Assembly (NCBI GenBank): GCA_963921245.4
Contig: CAWUEY030000001.1
Location: forward strand, 620,001 to 684,000
Direction of reading: 5' to 3'
DNA length: 64,000 nucleotides
Source of the DNA: JABJGO01 sp963921245
Lineage (GTDB): Bacteria > Pseudomonadota > Alphaproteobacteria > Rhodospirillales > Casp-alpha2
Shown here piece by piece: positions 8,981 to 17,403 of the stretch. Position 1 is the first letter of the stretch. Each line of letters starts with the position of its first letter. Under the pieces are notes generated by a model. The model was not told the DNA's origin, ran no database searches, and was given only the letters and a program-made list of their open reading frames with translations. The position numbers were made by a program, and so were the translations under genes.

Positions 8981-10139
8981 ATACCGGATGGGTGAGCCTA
9001 CGCTGACATTTTGGCAGAAGATATGGCATATCAACTGGTTGTTCGTTCTGGTGATCTGTCTGACGGCTTCAGTGGGTTTCGGCATGTTGTACTCCGCAGC
9101 AGGCGGGAATATTGATCCGTGGGCGTCGCGTCAGATTGTTCGGTTTGGCATAGGGTTTGTCCTGATGCTTTGCGTGGCATTGGTGGATATCCGCATTTGG
9201 CTCCGATACGCCTATTTTATCTATATGGGCGCGTTGTTGTTGCTGATCGCGGTTGAAATCGCCGGAACCATTGGCATGGGGGCTCAACGCTGGATCAACC
9301 TGGGTGTATTTTCTGTGCAACCCTCGGAAATCATGAAGATCGCTCTGGTCCTGGCTCTTGCCCGATATTTTCACTCGGTGCGGATGGAGGAGATCTATCG
9401 TCCCACGCGCCTGATCATCCCGTTTTTGTTGGTTCTGGTTCCGGCGGGGTTGGTTCTCCGGCAACCAGATCTGGGAACGGCCGGACTGATGATTTTGGGA
9501 AGCGGTGCGATTTTCTTTGCGGCGGGCGTGCGTATGTGGAAATTCGGACTTGTCCTGGTGACCGGTATAGCGGCCCTTCCCATCGGTTGGCAGTTTTTGC
9601 GCGACTATCAGAAACAGCGTGTGTTGACGTTTCTCAATCCGGAACAGGATCCCCTGGGTAGTGGCTATCATATCATTCAATCCAAGATTGCTCTGGGGTC
9701 TGGCGGGCTGTTCGGCAAGGGTTTCATGGCCGGCACGCAAAGCCACTTGAGCTTCCTGCCGGAAATGCAGACGGATTTCATCTTCACCATGCTGGCTGAA
9801 GAACAAGGGTTGATGGGGGCTCTCGGTTTGTTGTTTCTATACGGGATTATTCTGATTTACGGGTATGTGTTCTCCGCATCCTGCCGCAATCAGTTCGGGC
9901 GGTTGGTCAGTATTGGTATTACGACAACATTTTTCCTCTATGTTTTTATCAATATCGCCATGGTTACAGGATTAATTCCTGTGGTGGGTGTGCCGTTGCC
10001 ATTGATCTCATACGGCGGCACCGCCATGTTGACGTTGATGATCGGGTTTGGCTTATTGATTGGTGTCCATATCAACCGCGAAGTGCTGATTGGACGTCAA
10101 TTAACGACCATTGACATATCACCGGCATCTCTTGTTTAG
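8973..10139 (+). CDS. rodA: Peptidoglycan glycosyltransferase RodA
   Basis: RodA is a SEDS-family polymerase that works with PBP2 to extend the lateral wall. I place the start at ATG 8973, preceded by AGGAGG at 8961-8966, which overlaps the mrdA stop and gives 388 residues. About ten membrane segments are visible. Family landmarks are GAQRWINLGVFSVQPSE, LRQPDLGTA, the QSKIALGSGGLFGKG loop, FLPEMQTDFIF and, near the end, PLISYGGTAMLT. It closes the mre-mrd operon. No clear terminator was found, and insertion-sequence remnants begin within about 100 bases. Confidence 0.96.
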   Translation: MVKYRMGEPTLTFWQKIWHINWLFVLVICLTASVGFGMLYSAAGGNIDPWASRQIVRFGIGFVLMLCVALVDIRIWLRYAYFIYMGALLLLIAVEIAGTIGMGAQRWINLGVFSVQPSEIMKIALVLALARYFHSVRMEEIYRPTRLIIPFLLVLVPAGLVLRQPDLGTAGLMILGSGAIFFAAGVRMWKFGLVLVTGIAALPIGWQFLRDYQKQRVLTFLNPEQDPLGSGYHIIQSKIALGSGGLFGKGFMAGTQSHLSFLPEMQTDFIFTMLAEEQGLMGALGLLFLYGIILIYGYVFSASCRNQFGRLVSIGITTTFFLYVFINIAMVTGLIPVVGVPLPLISYGGTAMLTLMIGFGLLIGVHINREVLIGRQLTTIDISPASLV

Positions 10140-10232
10140 GTGTCCTTCTCAACCTCTCCGGCTTTACCCCCCGCTACTGTTTCACCAACACGGATGCGGC
10201 TGACTGTTTTTTTATCCAACACGGCCCTGCTA

Positions 10233-10346
10233 ATGAAAAACAAGTATGCGGCACGTTCAAGAATTTCCGAAGCTAAAATTCGCGAAGTCGTTCGGCATTT
10301 TGCCGCAGACCTGACTGCCCTCCAGACGACGCAATTGAGCAATAAC
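10233..10346 (+). pseudogene. IS1595-like transposase remnant (N-terminus)
   Basis: A frame from ATG 10233 encodes a short basic peptide containing SRISEAKIREVVRHF and then ADLTALQTTQLS. This resembles the N-terminal helix-turn-helix region of IS1595/ISXO2-type transposases, as I remember it. The match stops abruptly at the left terminal repeat of the IS256-family element at 10347. No continuation was found on the other side of that element. It is therefore best read as a truncated older insertion interrupted by a later one. The family call is from memory of the sequence pattern and is tentative. Confidence 0.45.
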
Positions 10347-11237
10347 GTAAAGAAAGTTGCGCACATTTGATCGGGCGGTGGTTCCGGCTCTGGTTAGAAT
10401 TGATTTTCTGAAGATCAATGTTAGCCAGGAAGAAAGGAACCGCCATGAACGAGCATAACAAGACAGAAGCATTGAGCAAGGTCATTAGAATTGCCGCCGC
10501 GCGGATCCAGGATCACTGGGCAAGGTTGTCCGCGACACAGTCGAGGAGACACTGAACGCGCCATTGGCGGGGGCGCGGAGGGCTTCAGGGAGATGCTGGG
10601 GATTGTCGAGGGTGCCAAGGAGGGCAAAGTCGGGAAGGTCTGCGTTCCTTAAGCATCTCAAGCGGCGCCGCCTGAAGGGGGTTCAACTTATAATCGCCGA
10701 CGCCTGCCTGGGTCTGATCTTCGCCGTCGGGGAATATTATCCAGACGCCCGCTAGCAGCGCTGTGTGGTGCATTTCTACCGCAACGTCTTCAGTCACGTA
10801 GCGTCAACCAAGGTGCGCGAGGTGGCGCATATGCTGAACGCCATCCACGCCAGCGAGGACCGATCAGCGGCTAAGACCAAGAGCAATGAAGGGATCGCTA
10901 AACTGAAGGCTCTCCGACGGGCGAAGGCGGCGGAACTGGTGGCGGGATCAATTACGGAGACCTTCGCCTATTACGCTTTCCCGGATCAGCACTGGATCAA
11001 ATTGAAAACCAACAATCCGCTGGAGAGGCTCAGGCGGGAAATCCGCAGACGGACCCGCGTCGGCGGCGCCTTCCCGGATGCGCAATCCTGTCTCAGTATG
11101 GCTGCAGCCAGGCTGAGACACATCGCTGGAAGCAAATGGAGCACACGGCACTACATGAACATGGATCCGCTGAAACAGACGGAAACCAACACCAGAGCAG
11201 ACACCGCCTGAAAATAAAAGTGCGCAGGTTTCTTGAC
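10347..11237 (+). mobile_element. Internally deleted IS256-family element
   Basis: The element is bounded by imperfect inverted repeats of about 22 bases. The left end starts GTAAAGAAAGTTGCGCACAT at 10347, and the right end is the reverse complement of GTCAAGAAACCTGCGCACTT, ending at 11237. Further similarity (a GGGCGGTG/AGGCGGTG block) lies inside both ends. A normal member is about 1.3 kb; this one is about 0.9 kb because the centre of its transposase gene is missing. I could not recognise a target-site duplication, so loss of the flanks or rearrangement is likely. It is probably immobile on its own. Confidence 0.75.
10445..11211 (+). pseudogene. IS256-family transposase, deleted and frameshifted
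   Basis: The frame from ATG 10445 gives MNEHNKTEALSKVIRIAAAR and then runs out after about 38 codons. A second frame resumes with KVVRDTVEETLNA. A deletion of roughly 200 codons then joins this to EGAKEGK and the downstream catalytic half (LKHLKRRRLKGVQLIIADACLG). An in-frame TAG interrupts the sequence near 10755, after EYYPDAR. The C-terminal part from about 10765 to 11211 is open and carries RCVVHFYRN, TNNPLERLRREIRRRTRVGGAFPD and the end MNMDPLKQ, which are typical of mutator-type transposases. At least one of the catalytic acidic residues is lost with the deletion. It is not functional. Confidence 0.85.
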
Positions 11238-11276
11238 ACTATCTGTACTGAATATCATCATTAATAAGGAGGCTCT

Positions 11277-12238
11277 ACGGGACAGGTATTACACGCGACC
11301 GCCCTGACGCCGCCCGCGGTCCGAGCGGCAATACAGCGCTCGACGGCTTCTCTCGCGGCATTGAGTGAACGCTATGGGATCAACCCGAAGACGGTGATGA
11401 AGTGGCGCAAGCGTTGCTCTGTCGAGGATGCGCCGATGGGTCCGAGGAGCGTTCGCTCGACGGTTTTCACGGCAGAGCAAGAGGCGTTGATTGTCGGTTT
11501 TCGCAAATATACCCTGCTGCCTCTGGACGATTGCCTGTATACGCTTCAGGCGACGATCCCGCATCTGACCCGCTCTTACCTGCACCGTTGCCTGCGGCGT
11601 CATGGCGTTAACCGAGTGGCGGTCATGAAGGACGGCAAGCCGAAGAAGACGTTCAAGACATACCCCATGGGCTATTTCCACATTGACATTGCCGAGGGGC
11701 GGACCGGGGAAGGGAAGTTCTAGCTTTTCGTTGCCATGGACAGGACCTCGAAATACGCTTTCGCCCGGCTTGGTGTATCGGAAATACCAAAACCGCACCG
11801 GCTTTTCTCGCCGCCCTGGTGGCGCCCGCGCCCTAGCGCATCCACACGGTACCCACCGACAACGGCATCCCGTTCGCCGACTTGCCGAAGAACCGCAAGG
11901 GACCTACGGCCATGTTGCGCGGTCATCCGTTTGACCGCGCCTGCCAACGTCACGGGATCGAACACCGCCTGACCAAACCCAATCACCCGTGGACCAACGC
12001 TCAGGTCGAGCGCATGAACCGAACCCTTAAGGAGGCCACGGTCAAACGCTATCACTACGACACTCACGACCGGCGGCGAACCCACCTCGGCGACTTCGTC
12101 ATGGCCTACAACTTCGCCCGAAGGCTCAAGACACTCAAAGGACTGACGCCATACGAATACATCTGCAAGACCTGGACAAATGAGACGGAAATATTCAGAC
12201 TCAACCCAACCCATCACTCCCCGGGACTAAACAACTAG
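11277..12238 (+). pseudogene. IS481-family transposase, decayed
   Basis: The product would begin GQVLH at 11280, just after an ACG codon at 11277 where the family has ATG; AAGGAGG at about 11266-11272 is still in place. Reading continues through LSERYGINPKTVMKWRKR (helix-turn-helix) and the start of the integrase core, YFHIDIAE. A TAG at 11721-11723 stands where the family has a tyrosine or similar codon before LFVAMDRTSKYAF. A frameshift follows at about 11800, and the frame recovers near 11880 with GIEHRLTKPNHPWTNAQVERMNRTLKEATVKR and runs to the stop at 12238. Loss of start codon, nonsense and frameshift together make this a dead gene. Confidence 0.88.
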
Positions 12239-12369
12239 ATACTGACTGAGCGGCTTGCGCAGACCATCATTTTGGGGCATTAAATTAACTGATAAAGCGC
12301 GCTATACTTGAACGCCCGGTTCCTGTATCTAACTGCCCTGAAGCTCCGATTAGACGAATTGACCCGGCA

Positions 12370-13476
12370 ATGCTCATGCGATTGATGACAGGCAGCGTGT
12401 TTCGCCAATTAAGTGTCGGCCTTGCGCTTGTTGCGGGTGGTCTGATCGCCATTGCCTGGCTTATCAAGGCTCTTCAATACGTCGAGATGATCATCAATAA
12501 CGGCGCTTCCCTGTGGACGTTGTTCGAGATAACCGTGTTACTAATCCCGAGCTTTCTTGGCGTGCTATTACCAATAGCTCTGTTTATCACGGTCATGTTT
12601 ATCTATTCCAAGATGACGACGGACCGGGAACTGGTCGTTATGTCGGCGACGGGCCTTAGTCCTCTACAACTTGCCAGGCCAGCCCTTATTCTTGCCGGGA
12701 TTATCACCGTCCTCGGGTATTTTGTAAATTTCTACATTCTACCTGAAACCTACCGCATGTTTGGCGAATTGAAGTGGCATATCCGCTATAATCTCGCCCA
12801 GGTGCCCCTCGAGGAAGGGACGTTCAACACCTTTGGTGACAAAACCACGGTCTATATCCGGGAAAGAACAGCGTCCAATGAGCTGCGTGGAATATTCGTC
12901 CATGACGAGCGCGATCCGAAGGCACCTGTGACTGTCATGGCAAAACGAGGGTCCCTCGTGAAAACAGCCGAGGGCCTTCAAATCGTTATGTTTGATGGAA
13001 ATCGGCAGGCGCTGGAAACGGAAACGCGGAATTACTCCGTTCTCTATTTTGATCGCTACACCTTTCCACTCAATACATTTGGCGCGCAAAAGGCCTATCG
13101 AACGCCCGATAGTCGTGAAATGACGGTGCGTGAGCTCTTTGATATTGAAAACAATACCATTGTGCTTCCTCGAGATTACCCCAAATATCTGATTGAGGGG
13201 CATAAGCGACTGGTGTCGCCACTGGTGTCGATCGGCTTCGTTATGGTGGCTCTTGTAAGCCTGTTTTCAGGCGGCTTCACCCGGCGAAACCAGAACAAAC
13301 GCGTTGTCGTGGCTACAGTTGTCGTATTGCTTCTCCAGATCAGTCTGCTGGGTGTTGAAAACATGAGTGCCCGCAACCTGGCTCTCGTTCCATCAATTTA
13401 TGTGGTCACCCTGTTACCGATCATCGTGGGGGCGCGGATGCTGTTCCGCCCGCCAAGATTGGAGTTTCTGACATGA
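12370..13476 (+). CDS. lptF: LPS export permease of the LptF/LptG family
   Basis: The 368-residue protein has the YjgP/YjgQ layout: membrane segments near residues 15-35, 55-75 and 95-120, a periplasmic beta domain in the middle, and three closing segments. LptF and LptG form the inner-membrane permease driven by LptB, extracting lipopolysaccharide. I use the symbol lptF, but lptG cannot be excluded, since no second permease gene follows. The frame MSATGLSPLQLARPA, after the second segment, is typical of the family. ATG 12376 is an alternative start. Its stop overlaps an ATG at 13473 that opens only a broken frame, so the normal downstream partner may have been lost. Confidence 0.82.
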   Translation: MLMRLMTGSVFRQLSVGLALVAGGLIAIAWLIKALQYVEMIINNGASLWTLFEITVLLIPSFLGVLLPIALFITVMFIYSKMTTDRELVVMSATGLSPLQLARPALILAGIITVLGYFVNFYILPETYRMFGELKWHIRYNLAQVPLEEGTFNTFGDKTTVYIRERTASNELRGIFVHDERDPKAPVTVMAKRGSLVKTAEGLQIVMFDGNRQALETETRNYSVLYFDRYTFPLNTFGAQKAYRTPDSREMTVRELFDIENNTIVLPRDYPKYLIEGHKRLVSPLVSIGFVMVALVSLFSGGFTRRNQNKRVVVATVVVLLLQISLLGVENMSARNLALVPSIYVVTLLPIIVGARMLFRPPRLEFLT

Positions 13477-13865
13477 CGAAACCAGGCACCGCTCACCTGG
13501 GTTTTGTGATCCCATGGCGGCGGCGTTTTGCTGTGTGATGGCGACAAGCGGTATATCTCTCGCGAGCGACAGTACAACCCCGGAGAAAAGAGCAAAAAAA
13601 GAAGTTGGTACATTTTCCTTTCAATTGGAAAACGATCTGTTTTCCGATACGTCGCGCATAACCTTTTCCTGGATGGCAATACGTTCGGGATAGCCACAGT
13701 GTTAACCGGCGCCCCTGGGTTGGTGATTTGTCTTTTGGGGCAACCCTGATGATCGGACCGGTTAATCTGACCTACTCCAATGCCATGCGTACAAGAGAAT
13801 ATGAAGGCCAGGATGATATCAGCCGCTTTGGCGCTGTTACGATCTCATTCGACGCGGCGTATTAA
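13473..13865 (+). pseudogene. lpxR-like outer-membrane protein remnant
   Basis: No single frame is open, but two pieces look like one family. From about ATG 13514 a signal-peptide-like start leads into GTFSFQLENDLFSDTSR, then stops with TAG at about 13670. From about 13710 to TAA 13863-13865 another frame reads WVGDLSFGATLMIGPVNL, then REYEGQDDISRFGAVTISF. The LENDLF opening and the REFEGQD...RFG ending are features of the lipid A deacylase LpxR (DUF2219) barrel, as I recall it. An intact gene would be about 900 bases, so the middle is deleted. The start overlaps the end of lptF. The family assignment is moderately sure; the pseudogene status is surer. Confidence 0.55.
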
Positions 13866-13915
13866 AAATACGGTTTTGACAGACCGGGTTTTTGCGTTTA
13901 TTTTTTCGGGTAAAG

Positions 13916-13992
13916 TGGCGCACCGGGGAAGATTCGAACTCCCGACCCCTTGATTCGTAGTCAAGTACTCTATCCAGCTGAGCTACCGGTGC
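13916..13992 (-). tRNA. tRNA-Arg (ACG)
   Basis: On the minus strand the acceptor arm GCACCGG at the 5' end (13992) pairs with CCGGTGC at the 3' end, and CCA is encoded at 13916-13918. The anticodon arm reads TTGACTACGAATCAA, giving anticodon ACG. The T arm contains the usual GTTCGAATC-type loop. Total length is 77 bases including CCA. It stands alone, between the lpxR remnant and a lipoprotein gene. Confidence 0.97.
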
Positions 13993-14153
13993 ATGCCGTT
14001 GTGGAAGCGGGAAACTACTCTACGATGTTTACAAAGGCAAGGGACAAGGCGGGAGAAAATCGGAACTTGTGCCATCTTTGAGCTTTGAGTAGTATCCAAT
14101 TGCAGTTGATAACGGGAGAGGTATCATTCTCTTTGTTATTTCTGTATTTTTTT

Positions 14154-14198
14154 AAGGACTTCATTTTGTTAAAGACCTCATTTTGTAAAGACTTCTTA
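14154..14198 (+). repeat. Short tandem direct repeats
   Basis: Three imperfect units of about 16 bases follow one another: AAGGACTTCATTTTGTT at 14154, AAAGACCTCATTTTGT at 14171 and the start of a third, AAAGACTTCTTA, at 14187. They lie in an AT-rich, otherwise empty stretch of about 290 bases between tRNA-Arg and the lipoprotein gene at 14288. Such spacing could be an operator for a protein binding one helix face per 1.5 turns, or a simple slippage repeat. I see no gene in this stretch. Confidence 0.6.
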
Positions 14199-14287
14199 AA
14201 GTTCCATGAGGTACGTGTCTGTAAGGTGCGTGTGAGAACTGGGGAACAGATCACCGCGAGTAGCGGTTGCTTAGGGACAAAGAATAC

Positions 14288-15469
14288 ATGACGTCAGAAA
14301 AGATACGGCCAAAGGCAAAGGTATGGACAACTTTCTTGGGAGCAGCGCTTTTGCTTTCAGCGTGCTCATTCACAGAAGAATTCCTATGGCCATCGCTGAC
14401 AGGCGAGGACCCAGCCGGGGATGATGGTGAGCCCGCGGTTGCTCAAAGTGCGCCAGAAACCCAGGAAGTTGCTCAAACAACAACATTGTCAGCGACTCAG
14501 CCGGCATTGGGTACGTCCAGCTTCGACCCGATTGATGTAACGCCGGGCGAGCCCACTGGCACATTTGTCGGTAACAAAGTCATCGAATTGCGCGGCGAGT
14601 TGGTGCAATTACAATCGGCAATTTCTCAGCACAACCAGATTTTGCAGGAAGTACGCACCAAGATCATCAGTGATTCCCGTCGTTATCACAATACGCTTGC
14701 TGTGATGAATGCCCGATTGCAGGTTGGTACGACACCTGGTAATCCGATTCTGGTTCAGCAGTTCAACAATGCCCAGGTCGATCTGGACCAGGTTGAGGCC
14801 GACATCGGCATCATGAATCAGCTGGCGCAGGCCGTTTCGAATGACTCGACCATGTCGGCATTCCTCGCTGAATCTGCTAACGCCGCCTTTGAAGTTTCTG
14901 GTGCCGTAGATGAAGATCATCGTCAACTTGCCATTCTGGAGGACGAGATCAGCCAGACGGTGGTTCTCATCGAACGCCTGTTGAATGAAGTTTCTAGTGA
15001 TGTGCGTCGTCAGACGACCTATGTTTCGACAGAGCGGTCCAACCTGAATCTGTTGGCAGCGGGCATTAAGTCTGGCGAGATTTACGGTACCAGCCTTATT
15101 AACCAGGCAATGGCCGCCGCCGCCAGCACAGGCGGTAACGTTGCCGGACAACCGTTGGATATAGCGGGCCGGCGGCCTCTGGTGATTATACGCTTTGATC
15201 GCAGTAACGTTGCTTATGAACAAGCGCTCTACAACGCGGTGAGCGACGTGCTTGATCAACGTCCGGACGCCTTGTTTGACCTCGTTGCTGTGGCTCCTGC
15301 GTCTGGAGATGAGGCAATGATGGCCTTGAATTCATCAAAATCCCGTCGGCACGCGGAAAATGTGCTGCGGTCACTTGTTGATATGGGCTTGCCCCCTTCT
15401 CGGGTAGCGGTCTCCGGGCAAACGGCGGCCAACGCTTCTGTAAATGAGGTTCGCCTGTATTTACGATAA
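14288..15469 (+). CDS. Coiled-coil lipoprotein with OmpA-like C-terminus
   Basis: The 393-residue product from ATG 14288 has a lipoprotein signal with the lipobox LSAC; the lipidated residue is Cys26, followed by Ser, which predicts sorting to the outer membrane. A low-complexity Ala/Thr/Glu region at about 35-95 is followed by a long helical region (about 100-250) rich in Gln, Glu and Leu that suggests coiled coil. The last hundred residues (PLVIIRFDRSN and RRHAENVLRSLVDMGLPPSR, then VAVSG) resemble an OmpA-like peptidoglycan-binding fold in degenerate form. A role in tethering the outer membrane to the wall is inferred from this. A terminator follows at 15497. The upstream ATG 14267 lacks a signal peptide context. 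Confidence 0.8.
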   Translation: MTSEKIRPKAKVWTTFLGAALLLSACSFTEEFLWPSLTGEDPAGDDGEPAVAQSAPETQEVAQTTTLSATQPALGTSSFDPIDVTPGEPTGTFVGNKVIELRGELVQLQSAISQHNQILQEVRTKIISDSRRYHNTLAVMNARLQVGTTPGNPILVQQFNNAQVDLDQVEADIGIMNQLAQAVSNDSTMSAFLAESANAAFEVSGAVDEDHRQLAILEDEISQTVVLIERLLNEVSSDVRRQTTYVSTERSNLNLLAAGIKSGEIYGTSLINQAMAAAASTGGNVAGQPLDIAGRRPLVIIRFDRSNVAYEQALYNAVSDVLDQRPDALFDLVAVAPASGDEAMMALNSSKSRRHAENVLRSLVDMGLPPSRVAVSGQTAANASVNEVRLYLR

Positions 15470-15496
15470 TACAGGACGGGATATCAGGAATATCAG

Positions 15497-15527
15497 AACG
15501 GCATCTTGATTGGGTGCCGTTTTTCTT
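15497..15527 (+). terminator. Intrinsic terminator after the lipoprotein gene
   Basis: AACGGCA at 15497-15503 pairs with TGCCGTT at 15515-15521 around an 11-base loop, and a T-rich run (TTTTTCTTTT) follows directly. It lies 28 bases after the lipoprotein stop and separates it from the gpt gene. Confidence 0.75.
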
Positions 15528-15576
15528 TTATCGCTGGGTGGAAATCAAACATCGCCAGTACAGCAGGGGTAACACA

Positions 15577-16071
15577 ATGAGCGATACCGACACACAACTT
15601 GAACACCATCATGTCAGTTGGGTTGAGATTCATCGCGACACCAGGCTTCTCGTAAACAAACTGCTGGCGCTCGGCCCCTGGGAAGGAATCGTTGCCTTAA
15701 CGCGGGGCGGTCTGGTTCCCGCTGCTATTGTTGCCCGTGAGATGGGGTTGCGGGTTGTCGATACGCTCTGTATCACCAGTTACGGTGATATGAAGCGGGG
15801 AACCATCAACATCCTTAAAACACCGGATCGTGCCTTGGAAACTGAAGGCGACGGCTGGTTAATTCTGGATGATCTTGTTGATACAGGAACCACCGCTCGC
15901 GAAGCGCGACAGCTGCTACCCAAGGCGGCCTTCGCCGTCGTTTATGCAAAGCCCAGAGGTCTGGAAACGGCGGATGCCTACGTTCGCGAGATCGAACAGG
16001 ACTATTGGGTTGTTTTCCCCTGGGATTCAGAACCCCGGTACGTGAAGCCGCTGGGCGGTGGTCCGGATTAA
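15577..16071 (+). CDS. gpt: Xanthine-guanine phosphoribosyltransferase
   Basis: This salvage enzyme adds phosphoribose from PRPP to xanthine, guanine or hypoxanthine. The 164-residue length is that of the enterobacterial Gpt family. The type I PRTase signature is WLILDDLVDTGTTAREA, with the adjacent acidic pair Asp-Asp. The N-terminal part has the substrate loop ALTRGGLVPAAIVAREMG, and the C-terminus has VVFPWDSEP, the purine-binding end. I chose ATG 15577 because the upstream extension to 15514 overlaps the preceding terminator; AGGGG lies about eight bases before it. The 3' end overlaps a broken gene on the other strand. Confidence 0.93.
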   Translation: MSDTDTQLEHHHVSWVEIHRDTRLLVNKLLALGPWEGIVALTRGGLVPAAIVAREMGLRVVDTLCITSYGDMKRGTINILKTPDRALETEGDGWLILDDLVDTGTTAREARQLLPKAAFAVVYAKPRGLETADAYVREIEQDYWVVFPWDSEPRYVKPLGGGPD

Positions 16072-16335
16072 TCGCCCGGGCGCTGAGGCGTGATTCCTGA
16101 GAGCCGTGCCACTCCAGGTGCTGATGTTCAATGGCACGTCCGATTTGTTGCCGTTCGTCTTCAGGGAGAACATCCATATTGGGCCATAGCTCGGTTTCCA
16201 GGCTGGAAGCGTCGTCTTCCGAGAGCCGGGCGATCCGGGTGGCGGTCGCTACGCCTTGATTGCCAAACCCGAAGGGCTTGATGTTGATGTCGATCAAACA
16301 GGAATAACGCCCTTGCCGCGTTCCAGCGTCTCCAT
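16068..16335 (-). pseudogene. Small unknown gene, frameshifted
   Basis: Just downstream of the radical SAM gene on the same strand, ATG 16335 opens METLERGKGVIPV and then stops. Reading one base differently continues LIDINIKPFGFGNQGVATAT and a further acidic stretch. The switch coincides with a T3 run (16296-16298 on the plus strand) that would be T4 in an intact gene. A second one-base shift near the end would give a stop at 16068, overlapping the gpt stop. The restored product would be about 89 residues; I do not recognise it. It may equally be an intact gene carrying sequencing errors. The longer frame reaching back into gpt is antisense and unlikely to be real. Confidence 0.4.
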
Positions 16336-16342
16336 GGGTTGG

Positions 16343-17301
16343 CTAACCGGCACTACACGAAGCGCCACCGAGAACGCAAAAACGGGCACAGTGGGGATGA
16401 TTGAGCTTTACGGTTTTGGCGCTCTCCGCAAGCTTTGAGCCCAATTCGAACTGTTCGTTGTAGGGCAGCAGAGTACACGGAACGACAACCGGTTTATCCG
16501 CTCCTTTTCGTTTCACAACCATGCGAGAGGTTGAGCACATGATCTCATCCGGGCGAACGCCAAGAATGTCCCAGCACTGGATTGTAATTTCGGGAATGTC
16601 CCGGGTCTCGTCCATTTCCGGAAACAGAACCAGATGGGCGGGATTATCCGCATCGATTTCGACACCATGACCCTGGAATAGGTCCCGGTAATGTTGTCGC
16701 GCGGCGGCCTCGTTCTCTCCCCACATTGTACGACCGGCAACGGCCAGGTCGAACCCGCTTGCCGACAACCATGTCAGACCGACAATCATCGGATTCCAGG
16801 TGTTTTTACCCCGGATATCTTCATGACCACGCCTGGTGTAATGATCAATTGAAACCCGGATCGTTATACTGTTCGGGAAACGCTGATGAAGTTCCAGTAA
16901 TCCTGCGCGTTTGTGATGTAGTGGTTTCATCGCATTGGTCAGAACCAGAACTCTGTAACCGCGGGATAGTGAATCCGACAGCATTTGCAGGATTTCTGGA
17001 TTCATAAAAGGCTCACCACCCGTGAAAGCGATCTCTTCAACGGGCCAGTCTGATGCCGCGATTTCGTCCAGATAAGAACGGACATCGGCAGCCGTCAGAT
17101 AGGCCAGTTTGTCATTTTGGGGCTGGACTCCATGAAACAGCCTTTGCATGTAATATTGCAGAGACTGCCAGTGTTGAACCACAGGGTGCGTAATTGCGTG
17201 AGCGCGACCACAGCGCGTTGCTCGCCCTTCGCTGTAACGTCAGGGTGTCTGAATTTTTCCGGGGCCAGCTCAGGCTGATTTTCCATCAATGTCTGAAGCA
17301 T
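16343..17301 (-). pseudogene. Radical SAM protein with one-base frameshift
   Basis: Two overlapping frames make one gene of about 319 residues. The first, from ATG 17301, carries the iron-sulfur motif CNITCKGC (CxxxCxxC) and ends in ESSPKMTNWP. The second continues with QNDKLAYLTAADV, the SAM-binding FTGGEPFMNPEIL and, at the end, HCARFCVLGGASC with further cysteines. Restoring an A5 run where the sequence has A4 (plus-strand T4 at 17115-17118) joins the two frames as SSPKNDKLAY. The rest of the gene looks well conserved, so a sequencing error or a very recent mutation is likely. Substrate unknown; extra C-terminal cysteines could bind an auxiliary cluster. Confidence 0.75.
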
Positions 17302-17403
17302 GTTTTTGCGTTTGTTTAACAATCAAGCCTAAGCACATAGACACAAGCATATAGAATCAATGCACAACTTTAGATAAGAAAGTTCAATTCTGAAACCCTT
17401 GAT

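Noticed and set aside
10136..10366. Overlapping 76-codon frames on both strands after rodA.
   Set aside because: Only the plus-strand part from 10233 resembles a transposase; the minus frame has no features.
15815..16297. The full 160-codon minus-strand frame reaching into gpt.
   Set aside because: Only the first part outside gpt looks like protein; the rest is antisense to a certain gene, so I treated the first part as a frameshifted small gene instead.
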